A stretch of DNA of 64,000 nucleotides from Tritrichomonas musculus. Lineage: Eukaryota > Parabasalia > Tritrichomonadida > Tritrichomonadidae. The notes beneath the pieces were generated by a model. That model saw nothing but the letters and a program-made list of their open reading frames with translations, was not told where the DNA came from and did no database searches. This document shows, one piece after another, positions 48,601-60,237 of the stretch; within the stretch, counting starts at the first letter, position 1, and each line of letters starts with the position of its first letter. Location of the stretch: positions 744,001 through 808,000 of the forward strand of contig JAPFFF010000023.1 of NCBI GenBank assembly GCA_039105265.1, given 5' to 3'. Both the position numbers and the translations under genes were made by a program.

Positions 48601-49716
48601 CCCTTACAAATTAACTGTCATTTTTTTTTGCGGAATAAACGTACGTATAATTTTCATTTAAAATTTTTAAAATTTTTTTTTGAATAAACTCAATTCAAAA
48701 AAGAATTGTCATTTACAAAACATATTATTTTTAATTTATAATTAGTAATCCTTTAGATTTTATTAGAAAGAAATATGCTTTATAAGAAAAACTTATTTTT
48801 TATGAAAAAGTGAATATAATCTAATTTTGAAAGAGTGATCGTAAATCATAAAATTCACCCATTTTTTTATACAAGTTCCTTTGCTCAATTTCTACTTAAA
48901 TCTTGCTTCTGAAACATCGAGACCAAAATATTATTACAGTTCCTAAGTGTATAGATGATCTCAATTCGTTGCTAATTCAAATTTGAAAGATTATTCGATG
49001 ACGATATTTATTTTTTTCGATTCTTTTTAATTTTATGGTTTTTACTAAACATATTCTTTATAATCATTCTCTTATTATGCTTTTTATTTGACCCTTTTTG
49101 CTTTTTTTAATATTATTCAATAAAGATTGAAAATCGCTATAATTTGATTAATTTGTGCTTCCAATGTGCGTTTTAGATAATACTTAAGTATAATACTTAA
49201 GTATGAATCTTAATTTTATATAATAATCACTCAAAAATTTCAATTTTAGCTTTTTTTAAATAAAAAAATATAGAAAAAGTCGATGAATAATGAGATTTAT
49301 ATTAAAAAAATGGTATAAATAAATTTAATATTATTTATAATTATATTATAACTATAAATATTGGGATTTAATTCGAATTTTTTATTAATAAAAAAATTGC
49401 TAACGATTAAAAAAACAAAATTCGTTATAACTTGGGCATTAAATAATATAGGATATAATGATTTAAATCCCCAAAGATTTTATCCAAATATTTGTTAAAT
49501 ATAAAGAAAAACCTCATTTACATGTAAAATCAATAATAAACGGTCAAAATTCTGATAAAAAAAAAATATTTCAAAAAAATTCAATGGGAATAAAAAGAAT
49601 TGTCAGATTTTGAGAGAGAAAGTAAAATTATTTGTGAGAAAATTTTTCAAAAATTTCTTCTTACGTTTACTCGTACGTTTATTCCGCAAAAAAAAATGAC
49701 AGTTAATTTGTAAGGG
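48601..49716. mobile_element. 1,116-bp element with 45-bp perfect terminal inverted repeats and TA target duplication
   Basis: The left end (48601-48645) and the reverse complement of the right end (49672-49716) are identical over 45 bp, starting CCCTTACAAATTAACTGTCA. TA lies immediately outside both ends (48599-48600 and 49717-49718). The length is close to that of a mariner element, but no transposase frame survives, so this is a deletion derivative or a large MITE. It is inserted inside the 47213-50996 element and is therefore younger than it. Confidence 0.8.
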
Positions 49717-50579
49717 TATTATAATATATTCAGTTTGAATTTTATTAGAAGAATCTATTACATTATGCAAAGAACTAATTCTACTTTTGTCTTTTTAAGT
49801 TTTTGATCATATTTTTTAGGTTTATCAAATATTTTTGCCTTTGAAAATTACGATTTTTTAGCAAAATTATAATTATTTATTGTATAAAGCACTAAAAATA
49901 AAGATTTATTCATTTTAATACTATTTTAAATAAAATATATTAAATAAATAATTCACATTTTCTTATGCAATGAGTAAGGATATTTGTAACCTCATTTCTA
50001 TTATATAATTAAAAATAAATAGAGCGGTTGTCCATTTGTAAAGTATTGAAAAATATTAAAAAACGCTGATTGGCTTATAATATTTTATATTTGGGGCTGA
50101 AATATATGAATTGCTCAGATATATTCCGTTGATTATGAGAAAAAAAATTCAATATAAAAATAAATGTGTTTTAAAAATTTTATATTTCTCACAAAATTAT
50201 AGATACGATTTTCTCTTCATTATTTCATTCCTTTTTATAAATTACTTTATTTTTCATATTTTTTCTTTTATGAGTTTATTTGAAGATTGAATTTTTGTAT
50301 TATTATTTTTGGTCAATTCAAATTTCCAAATAAATTTCAATAAAATTTTTCAATTTATTCATTTTTTAAAATATTTTTATAATGATACGAAAATGAGATA
50401 TTGATTTCATAATTATATAAAAAGAAATAATTTATACTACTATTATTGTAATTTTGGACGATGGATAAATTGATTGAATCATAAAAGAAAATATTTTTTT
50501 TTTAGATAAAAGACTAATTTCCCAGATGCCAGCTATAAATATTTATTTTCTAATCTTTTGTTAAACTCTCCTGATTCAC

Positions 50580-50849
50580 ATGCAATTTCTGAATCAAGTT
50601 TTCCTATCAATATTATCAAATGATCAAAATCGATTATTTTATTTAAATAATTATTTCGATCTTTTAATCACAATCGTTCAAGGTGCAAGTCTTCTCAATT
50701 TTTCTGATATATCCATTCAAATATTTCATTCAATTGTTCTTCCAATTGGAATACCTGTTGGCGAAAAAATAATTTGTAAATTGACTTTATTTATAAATTT
50801 GATAAAGACACTTTTTGAGCGTAGCTCAAAAAGCGGCTATCTTGTATAA
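50580..50849 (+). pseudogene. Unassigned 89-codon frame inside the 3.8-kb element
   Basis: This is the only coding-like frame in the element, and it is hydrophobic/helical with SLLNFSDISIQIFHSIVLPI and VGEKIICKLTLF. The texture resembles a piece of an alpha-solenoid (ARM/HEAT-like) protein, possibly captured host sequence. There is no family match I would defend. Confidence 0.3.
50811..50833. repeat. Perfect 10-bp stem, 3-nt loop hairpin
   Basis: CTTTTTGAGC, loop GTA, GCTCAAAAAG. It is similar in sequence to the hairpin at 46817 (ACTTTTTGAAT). Confidence 0.85.
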
Positions 50850-51429
50850 AAATAAAAAAAGATTTTCTATATATTTGACCGTTATTAATGACCGTTAAAG
50901 TAGGGACAAATGGAGCAGCGACAAATGTCCCTACTTCACCTCACAAATTTAATAGCCGTTAAAAATGACCGTTAAAGTAGGGACATTTGTAATTTTCCAT
51001 AAAAATATGCCCAATTTACTAAGTCTCTTAAGGTGAATTTTTCACTAACGTACTTTTTGTAACAAAAAAGGTCAAAAATAGGTGAATAAAAATTAGAAAT
51101 ATTTTCTATATTAAAATTTTAATAAACTTTTTTAAAGGATTTGTTCACATAACCGTTTTCCCTTCAACTAATCATAACCCCTTAATTGAATTCATCTGGA
51201 TGTGATTTAATTTTCATGATGACGAAAGCCAAAAAACTTGAAGACAGAGGAAGAGCCAAAATCGATAAATCAGAAGAGATAGGCAGTCATTAATAAGCAC
51301 AAATGAATGACAGTTAAAAATGACAACAACGCGAACAACCGATTCAATTGAATAATTTCGAAACTTGGCAGTGAAATCATCAACTTAAAAGAATCACAAA
51401 CTTTTTATAATCTTCTTTAACAAAACAGA

Positions 51430-51747
51430 AATGTTTCTGGATAGAAAAGTGAAGCCTTCTTTCTGTTCAATCAGATCTAACAGCTGGGGTGAGGCTCAAA
51501 TGAAGGAGAAAGCTGGACGCGACTTGATACACGAACAAACGACAAAAGCATAGATGAACGTGGATCTTCGAATACATTTGAAGTTATAAAAGGTAAATCA
51601 TTGAATGAATACTTCCAGTACCTTTGAATCACGCAAACAGGTACTAATAGGCGTGGATCAAATGATTTCATTTTTACAGCTCTTGAATTTTTAGGGACAA
51701 TCGGAGAGCAATATTTTTATTTATCTACTTCATCTCTAAATAAATAA
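51430..51747 (+). pseudogene. F5/8-type-C (discoidin) domain remnant
   Basis: Plus-strand frames read CSIRSNSWGEAQM, shift to SNEGESWTRLDTRTNDKS and DERGSSNTFEV, then YFQYL, a TGA, and ITQTGTNRRGSNDFIFTALE with FLGTIG, ending in TAA at 51747. This is the C-terminal half of the trichomonad discoidin domain (usually ...SSNTFxV...YFRYIRLxQTGxNxxGxNxLxLxxxEFFGTL). One frameshift and at least one internal stop mark it as a pseudogene. The BTB part is absent. Confidence 0.7.
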
Positions 51748-51990
51748 TGAATTTTATTCCATTTTCCTCTCTTCAAATTAGAATCTCCTATATATGTAAC
51801 ATATAGAGAGATGAATAATTACTTATATCTTCTTATAATTTTGTTTAGTGAATTGAAAAGAGGACATTAAAGATCTTTTTATTTTATAATTCCAATGTTT
51901 AATTGAAATGAATCGATAGGTATAAATCAGTAAAATGGGTGAATTAATGTTTTTTATTTATGAATTAAACCTATATGATGCAAAAGCAAT

Positions 51991-52158
51991 TTAATCTGAA
52001 TCTTTTGCTTCATTTTCACTAGAAGCTTCATTTTTCTTGAAACGCATAGTGAAGAAATATTCGCCAACCATCAAAACAGCAACATCCAAATTCATCTTTG
52101 TACAATACTTACAATGGCAACTCCTCTCAAATTCTTCTTTTTCTAGACAATTTTGGGA
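51991..52158 (-). pseudogene. Short C-terminal gene remnant with CxCxxC cluster
   Basis: Fifty-five codons without an ATG at the front. It reads CHCKYC, then VAVLMVGEYFFTMRFKKNEA and an acidic serine-rich end with TAA. The natural-looking end (ASSENEAKDSD) suggests it was the C-terminus of a real protein. The family is not recognised. Confidence 0.35.
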
Positions 52159-52300
52159 TCATTGTCATAATTATGATATTCTTGATTCTTTACAAGTTCT
52201 AACTTTGATCGACTATTTTCATAATATTGATACTAATAATTGAATTATATCTATGATCACCAGGTTTTAAGTATGAATAGTGTTGATATCAAAATGGATT

Positions 52301-52522
52301 TTAATTTTCTTCTTTGTTTACTGAAGGTTGATATAAAACAGCCTCATCATTAGCAAATGAATTAACAATTTTAGGAACAATAGTGTTGATGCCATTTTCG
52401 ATAACTGAAATAGAAGCAATATTGATCTTGAGGATAGACAAGCTTTCAATTGAATTTTCATCATCAGTTGAAGATTGATCTAATTGAATATTGAGATTTC
52501 CTCCATTGAAATCTAAATCTTT
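52301..52522 (-). pseudogene. Acidic C-terminal gene remnant
   Basis: Seventy-three codons open between stops and without an ATG. It reads DLDFNGGNLNIQLDQS, LSILKINIASISVIENGIN and VNKEEN before TAA. The Leu/Ile/Asn strand pattern is like that of the giant surface protein at 26082, but the match is only in texture. Confidence 0.35.
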
Positions 52523-52544
52523 TTAGTGAACCTGTTAAATAAGT

Positions 52545-53926
52545 CTACGTATTATTGAAAAAAATGCTTTTGCTTTCACTTCACTTGACACTTTTTCAAT
52601 TCCATCAAACGTTGAAATATTGAATGATAGTATATTTTGTGATACCAAAAATCTAACGAATTGTATCGCCTGAAAATAAAAGATTTTCTTTTATTGATGA
52701 CAAATTTCTTGCTTTCAAATCAGACGAAAATGATGAAAATTTTGATTCAAAATTACAAATAATTATTTTCATCAATTACTTGCATTTCTCTTCCTTCAAG
52801 GTTAACTGAAATTGGTTCAAAAGCATTTTATTTGTGTTCTAATCTTAAAACCGTGAAATTTGCATCAGATTCAAATCTTGTATCAATTGGTGATGAAGCT
52901 TTTTATCATTCGTCAATTGAAAAGTATTCCAATTCCATCGTCTGTCACAAGAATTGGATCTGGTGCATTTTTATGGTGTAAAAGTATTAAATTGGATCAG
53001 TTGATTTTCAATATGGCTCAACAATTAGTGTATTAAATAAATGTTTGTTCGCTAATTCAACACTTGAAGCAATTTCAATCCCTGCAAGTGTTTCTACAAT
53101 AAAAGAAAAAGTCTTTTCAGGATGCGTAAAACTTAAATTTGTCAATATTCCCGAAAATTCAAAATTGAAAATCATTGAGGACAATGTTTTTGAATATTCT
53201 TCCATTGAAACACTTTTGATTCCAGTACATTTAGATCAAATTGGAAAAGAATGTTTCAAAAATGCCAAAAAAAAGGCAAATATATCTGTTTCTGTTAAAA
53301 ATAACCGTTTTTCGTATGTAAATAGTCAAGCTTTAATTTATAAATGTGATGATAATTTTGATATTCTTCTTGTATCTTCAAGAAGTTATAAAGAAATTAC
53401 AATTTCATCATATGTCAAACAAATTAATTAATTTGCATTTGAAAAATGTGAAAATCTTAAAATTGTGAAATTTTCATCTGACTCACAACTTGAATCAATT
53501 GAAAGATATGCTTTCGATCATTCTTCAATTGAGTTCATCACAATTCCTTCTAATTGTATATATATTAAAGGATATGCATTTGCTAATTGTAAACATTTAA
53601 GATCATTTAAATTCCAATCAAATTCAAAACTTAGGAGTATTGGAATGAATTCTTTCAGTAATTCATCGATTGATAACAGTGGAATTCCTGCCAATGTGAA
53701 AACAATTGGTATTGAAGCTTTTTATTCATGCTTTAAACTCAAATCAGTTGAATTTATTGGTCAATTTTTATATATTGATAGATCTGCTTTTGATTGTTCA
53801 AAGAATCTTTTTGTTGCTTCATTTCCTCTTGCTAATGAAATTTTTATTGAGAAAAATTCTTTTAATAATATATATAATGACTTTTCAATATATACAATCA
53901 AAGATGCCAAGATAATTATCATATAA
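52545..53926 (+). pseudogene. BspA-like leucine-rich-repeat surface-protein pseudogene
   Basis: LRR_5/BspA wording runs along the plus strand: IIEKNAFAFTSLDTFSIPSN, LTEIGSKAFYLCSNLKTVKF, VSIGDEAFYHSSIE, IPSSVTRIGSGAF, FANSTLEAISIPASVSTIKE, IERYAFDHSSIEFITIPSN and VKTIGIEAFYSCFKLKSVEF. It ends in TAA at 53924-53926. Frame changes near 52665, 52925 and 53005 break the first half. From 53045 a single frame continues to the end except for one in-frame TAA at 53429-53431. These proteins are a large trichomonad surface family. There is no transmembrane segment at the C-terminus. The 7.7-kb element begins 82 bp downstream. Confidence 0.8.
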
Positions 53927-54000
53927 AATCTTTTTTCTTATTGTAAATTTTTCTGAAAAGTTTATTATTTAATAAACGTGCTCCTTCACAAAATATTATA

Positions 54001-54008
54001 TTTGTTAT
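54001..54008. repeat. Left copy of 8-bp target-site duplication (TTTGTTAT)
   Basis: TTTGTTAT directly abuts the left terminal inverted repeat. The same eight bases in the same orientation abut the right one at 61690-61697. Confidence 0.75.
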
Positions 54009-54100
54009 GGCTCAAAGTCTTTATGCCCTTCACGATTTTGTGAGGATTCTCTCAATTTTTTGTGTAATTTTTTTCAAAAATGTAAAAATATAAAAATTAG

Positions 54101-54941
54101 CTCAGAAACAAATTGAATGATCATAGAATTGCAAAATAAACATTCAAAATAAAAAATTAAAATATCTCCACCAAAAAATCATTAAATAAAGCATTTCACT
54201 AAATTAAATGATAAAATATTATATTTTAGTAAATGAATATATGCACCAAAAGATGAAAAAGATGACTTTTCCTTATTCATTGAAAATAATTGAGAGATCA
54301 TTGAAATAATAATAAATGCATTCAATTAAAAAAACTAAAATATCTTGCCGGAAATAATAAAAACTATATTTCCAATCTAAATTAAACTTAATTATATAAG
54401 TAATATAATATATAAACTAATATAAAATGCGTATATTTTCGATATTTGGTTTTTAATTCAAAATAATTGAGAGATCATTGAAATAGGAATTAATGCATTC
54501 AATTAAAAAAACTAAAATATCTTGCCGGAAATAATAAAAACTATATTTCCAATCTAAATTAAACTTAATTATATAAGTAATATAATATATAAACAAATAT
54601 AAAATGCGCATATTTTCGATATTTGGTTTTTAATTCAAAATAATTGAGAGATCATTGAAACAAGAATTAATCTATTCAATTTAAAAATAAACAATATCCT
54701 AGTAAATTTAACGATATGTATATTATTTCTCTGGTTAAAATAGAATTAAATTGATGATAAGTAATCAAAATAATATTAGTTAATGAGAATTATTATTTTA
54801 TTATTTTGAATGCAAAAAATTGAATACTCTAATATAATCATAAATTTTTCAAAAATTTTACAAAATTTTTGAGAAATAAAAGGTATCAATCTACTCAAAC
54901 AGAAAGACATTATGTTAATTTATGTATTCCATTGTGATAAT
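54101..54941 (+). repeat. Left 841-bp inverted arm
   Basis: Reverse-complementary to 60793-61633 with equal length, so no net indel. It contains two complete 177-bp tandem units plus a partial third, with phase marks (AAAATAATTGAGAGATCATT) at 54283, 54460 and 54637. Confidence 0.9.
54283..54660. repeat. 177-bp tandem repeat within the arm (two units plus partial)
   Basis: Unit starts are exactly 177 bp apart (54283, 54460 and 54637). Units differ by a few substitutions, and the third diverges after about 25 bp. The same units occur inverted in the right arm at about 61075-61452. Confidence 0.85.
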
Positions 54942-55440
54942 GGACATATTACTTTTATGTTACATCTAAAAAATTTTATTTATTTTTTAAAAATTTAGCG
55001 AAAAAACATAACAAAAATAATGATCATAATAAAAGCATATAAAGTTTTTATGATAACAACCAATAGAATCATCTATATGAAATACCATAAAAAAGGAATA
55101 TATACTCATTATATAATTAAAATTTTTGATTTAACTTTATTTTGCAAATTCATTTTAAAAAGTGAATATAGAAGATACCAAAAATTTTAGCATGAAAATT
55201 GTAAGTGATTATAATAAGTGAAATTCATGATAAGAATGTGGAATTTGTCAAGATTTTATATTGACATTAATAAATTACACATTGATAATTCCAATTTTTT
55301 ACATCTTTTACAAATGAAAGTTATAGTTAGAAATATGAGAAATATGAGACAAATAATATTTCAAAAGAATATTAAATGCAAAAAAAAAAATAATAATTAG
55401 ATTATAAATCACACCTTCACAGGGGATAAACAAGATTAAC

Positions 55441-58400
55441 ATGCTCATACATATTTAATGCATATCCATACATTTTTGTGCATATTCATATATATTTGAT
55501 TCATATTCATACATATTTAATAGATATTCATATATATTTGATGCATATTCATACATATTTAATATATATTCATATATGTTTGATGCATATTCATACATAT
55601 TTGATGCATATTCATACATATTTGATGCATATTCATACATATTTGATGCATATTCATACATATTTGATGCATATTCATACATATTTGATGCATATTCATG
55701 CATATTTAATATATATTCATATATGTTTGATGCATATTCATACATATTTGATGCATATTCATACATATTTAATAGATATTCATATATGTTTGATGCATAT
55801 TCAACCATTATTGTGCATATTAATAGATATATTATTGCATATTTATACATATTTGATGCATATTCAACCATTATTGTGCATATTAATAGATATTTTATTG
55901 CATATTCATACATATTTGATGCATATTCATAAACATTTGATGCATATTCATACATATTTGATGCATATTCATGCATATTTAATATATATTCATATATGTT
56001 TGATGCATATTCATACATATTTAATAGATATTCATATATGTTTGATGCATATTCATACATATTTGATGCATATTCATACATATTTGATGCATATTCATAC
56101 ATATTTGATGCATATTCATACATATTTGATGCATATTCATACATATTTGATGCATATTCATACATATTTGATGCATATTCATGCATATTTAATATATATT
56201 CATATATGTTTGATGCATATTCATACATATTTGATGCATATTCATACATATTTGATGCATATTCATACATATTTGATGCATATTCATACATATTTGATGC
56301 ATATTCATACATATTTGATGCATATTCATACATATTTGATGCATATTCATAAATATTTGATGCATATTCATACATATTTAATAGATATTCATATATGTTT
56401 GATGCATATTCATACATATTTGATGCATATTCATACATATTTAATAGATATTCATATATGTTTGATGCATATTCATACATATTTGATGCATATTCATGCA
56501 TATTTAATATATATTCATATATGTTTGATGCATATTCATACATATTTGATGCATATTCATGCATATTTAATATATATTCATATATGTTTGATGCATATTC
56601 ATACATATTTGATGCATATTCATACATATTTGATGCATATTCATACATATTTGATGCATATTCATACATATTTGATGCATATTCATACATATTTGATGCA
56701 TATTCATACATATTTGATGCATATTCATGCATATTTAATATATATTCATATATGTTTGATGCATATTCATACATATTTGATGCATATTCATACATATTTA
56801 ATAGATATTCATATATGTTTGATGCATATTCAACCATTATTGTGCATATTAATAGATATATTATTGCATATTTATACATATTTGATGCATATTCAACCAT
56901 TATTGTGCATATTAATAGATATTTTATTGCATATTCATACATATTTGATGCATATTCATAAACATTTGATGCATATTCATACATATTTGATGCATATTCA
57001 TGCATATTTAATATATATTCATATATGTTTGATGCATATTCATACATATTTAATAGATATTCATATATGTTTGATGCATATTCATACATATTTGATGCAT
57101 ATTCATACATATTTGATGCATATTCATACATATTTGATGCATATTCATACATATTTGATGCATATTCATAAACATTTGATGCATATTCATACATATTTGA
57201 TGCATATTCATACATATTTGATGCATATTCATACATATTTGATGCATATTCATACATATTTGATGCATATTCATACATATTTGATGCATATTCATACATA
57301 TTTGATGCATATTCATAAATATTTGATGCATATTCATACATATTTGATGCATATTCATGCATATTTAATATATATTCATACATATTTAATAGATATTCAT
57401 ATATGTTTGATGCATATTCATGCATATTTAATATATATTCATATATGTTTGATGCATATTCAACCATTATTGTGCATATTAATAGATATTTTATTGCATA
57501 TTTATACATATTTGATGCATATTCAACCATTATTGTGCATATTAATAGATATTTTATTGCATATTCATACATATTTGATGCATATTCATAAACATTTGAT
57601 GCATATTCATACATATTTGATGCATATTCATGCATATTTAATATATATTCATATATGTTTGATGCATATTCATACATATTTAATAGATATTCATATATGT
57701 TTGATGCATATTCATACATATTTAATAGATATTCATATATGTTTGATGCATATTCATAAATATTTAATATATATTCATATATGTTTGATGCATATTCAAC
57801 CATTATTGTGCATATTAATAGATATTTTATTGCATATTTATACATATTTGATGCATATTCAACCATTATTGTGCATATTAATAGATATTTTATTGCATAT
57901 TCATACATATTTGATGCATATTCATAAACATTTGATGCATATTCATACATATTTGATGCATATTCATGCATATTTAATATATATTCATAAATATTTGATG
58001 CATATTCATACATATTTGATGCATATTCATGCATATTTAATATATATTCATACATATTTAATAGATATTCATATATGTTTGATGCATATTCATGCATATT
58101 TAATATATATTCATATATGTTTGATGCATATTCAACCATTATTGTGCATATTAATAGATATTTTATTGCATATTTATACATATTTGATGCATATTCAACC
58201 ATTATTGTGCATATTAATAGATATTTTATTGCATATTCATACATATTTGATGCATATTCATAAACATTTGATGCATATTCATACATATTTGATGCATATT
58301 CATGCATATTTAATATATATTCATATATGTTTGATGCATATTCATACATATTTAATAGATATTCATATATGTTTGATGCATATTCAACCATTATTGTGCA

Positions 58401-59060
58401 TATTAATAGATATATTATTGCATATTTATACATATTTGATGCATATTCAACCATTATTGTGCATATTAATAGATATTTTATTGCATATTCATACATATTT
58501 GATGCATATTCATAAACATTTGATGCATATTCATACATATTTGATGCATATTCATGCATATTTAATATATATTCATATATGTTTGATGCATATTCATACA
58601 TATTTAATAGATATTCATATATGTTTGATGCATATTCATACATATTTGATGCATATTCAACCATTATTGTGCATATTAATATATATTTGATGCATATTCA
58701 TACATATTTAATGCATATTTATATATTTTATTGCATATTCATACATATTTAATGCATATTTATATATTTTATTGCATATTCATACATATTTGATGCATAT
58801 TCAAGCATATTTAATATATATTCATATATGTTTGATTCATATTCATTAATTTTGGTGTATATTCATACATATTTGATGCATATTTATAGATATTAGATGC
58901 ATATTCATATATGTTTGATGCACATTTATACATATTTAATAGAATTCATGCATGTTTGGTACATATTCATACATATTTGTGCATATTTAATAGATATTCA
59001 TAAACATTTAATTCATATTCATATATGTATGATGCATATTCATAATATTTGAGCATATAT
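55441..59060. repeat. 21-bp minisatellite with higher-order organisation, about 170 units
   Basis: The basic unit is 21 bp, of the form TACATATTTGATGCATATTC plus A, with recurrent variants (ATATATGTTTGATGC, GCATATTTAATATAT, ATACATATTTAATAGAT, ATAAACATTTGATGC and a CAACCATTATTGTGC type). The CAACC variant occurs in pairs exactly 63 bp apart at 55802, 56831, 57461, 57797, 58133 and 58385. The distances between pairs (1029, 630, 336, 336 and 252) are all multiples of 21. Phase is thus kept with no indel over at least 2.8 kb. The repeat becomes ragged beyond about 58680. Frames of more than 1,000 codons on both strands follow from a period divisible by 3 and are not taken as genes. Confidence 0.95.
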
Positions 59061-59349
59061 AATGACCATAAAGCTCAAAATAATCTCGATTTCTGCATTT
59101 TAATTTTAATCTTTGGTCATAAAATATTGATATATTAAATTAAAAACATAGTGAATTCAATTTATTTAACTTAATGGGAAAGCACAAATAGGAATTAGGT
59201 TCAAAAAGTACATATGCTATTTTTTTTAAAAAAGAAGAGTCTTTAAAAATGTAAAAATAAATTAAATCAGACTCATATAATATAATGTACATTAGATATA
59301 GTTAATAATGAAAATAATTATTAAGCCTTTTATATAAAAAAAATATTTA

Positions 59350-60081
59350 GAAGGGGCGAAGCTCCTGATTTTCAATATGATTCATTTTATAATTTTATAT
59401 CATTATATTTATTTGCTGTTAAGATTATTTTTCCAAATTGTATTCATTTTTATATGGTGAAAAAAAAGATATAGGTATTTTTATTTTTATAAAAATCATT
59501 GAATTGTTAATCGTGTAAGTAAATATTGACCATATTAAAAACGGTTTAATTTTTTAAAATTTTATGATTATTTTATAAAATTTCCAAACTTTTTGAATTC
59601 ATTGAATTTTTTTCTTTTAATTTTTATTCGTTGTTTTTTAGATATATGCTTAAAATTTAAAGATAATTCTTTTTGTATTTTAAATAATCTCGATTATTGA
59701 TTAAATATTTAATATTATTTGTTCTAAAAAAGCCAAATATTATGAAATAATTTTGATATCAAAAGATTGGCCATATAAAATGGCATACAATTTTATATCT
59801 TACATTAATAAATGTATTTTTATTTATTTTTATTGCGTTTTATAACATCGTATTGAAGTTCACATAGAAAATTATGTTTTTTACTTTCTGAGCAAAAAGA
59901 AGTTTTTCATTCAATTTTTTTGATTTAAAATAGCATTATCTTGAATTTTTTACACATTAATGCTTATAACATTTGTTCAAATATATTTTATAAAATGTAT
60001 TCATTATAAATAAATAATTAATATTGCAATATAACTATCATAAAATGAAAAAGGTTAACGGTCGAAGAGCTTCGCCCCTTC
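59350..60081. mobile_element. 732-bp MITE-like element, 15-bp perfect TIR and TA duplication
   Basis: GAAGGGGCGAAGCTC at 59350-59364 is exactly inverted at 60067-60081, and TA flanks both (59348-59349 and 60082-60083). The match extends outward through the self-complementary AAATATTT. There is no coding frame inside. It lies between the satellite and the right arm of the 7.7-kb element. Confidence 0.75.
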
Positions 60082-60237
60082 TAAATATTTTATTAATTGA
60101 ATAATTTAAAATGAATATGGTGTATATTAGTTATTTATAATTTTAATTATTATAGGTTTTTATCAAGGTTTCACTATAATACATAAATAATATGATATAT
60201 ATATATATATATAAAATATTATTTTATTTAATAAATA

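Larger units (their letters stand above)
47213..50996. mobile_element. Candidate 3.8-kb DNA element with 35-bp perfect inverted repeats near its ends
   Basis: The 35 bp at 47221-47255 (starting ACAAATGTCCCTACTTTAAC) are the exact reverse complement of 50956-50990. An 11-bp direct repeat, CCATAAAAATA, flanks the structure at 47202-47212 and 50997-51007. That would fit a Mutator-like target-site duplication of 9-11 bp, though its ends are a few bases beyond the repeats. Additional copies of the terminal sequence at 50889-50911 and 50918-50936 show local rearrangement. The interior is A+T-rich, has no transposase frame, and hosts another element (48601-49716). It is a non-autonomous or decayed element. 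The superfamily is uncertain. Confidence 0.6.

Noticed and set aside
55455-58690. Two overlapping frames of about 1,070 codons on opposite strands, plus several shorter ones
   Set aside because: They are consequences of a 21-bp repeat with no stop codon in four frames. Codon content is pure repeat, and the frames end where the repeat becomes irregular.
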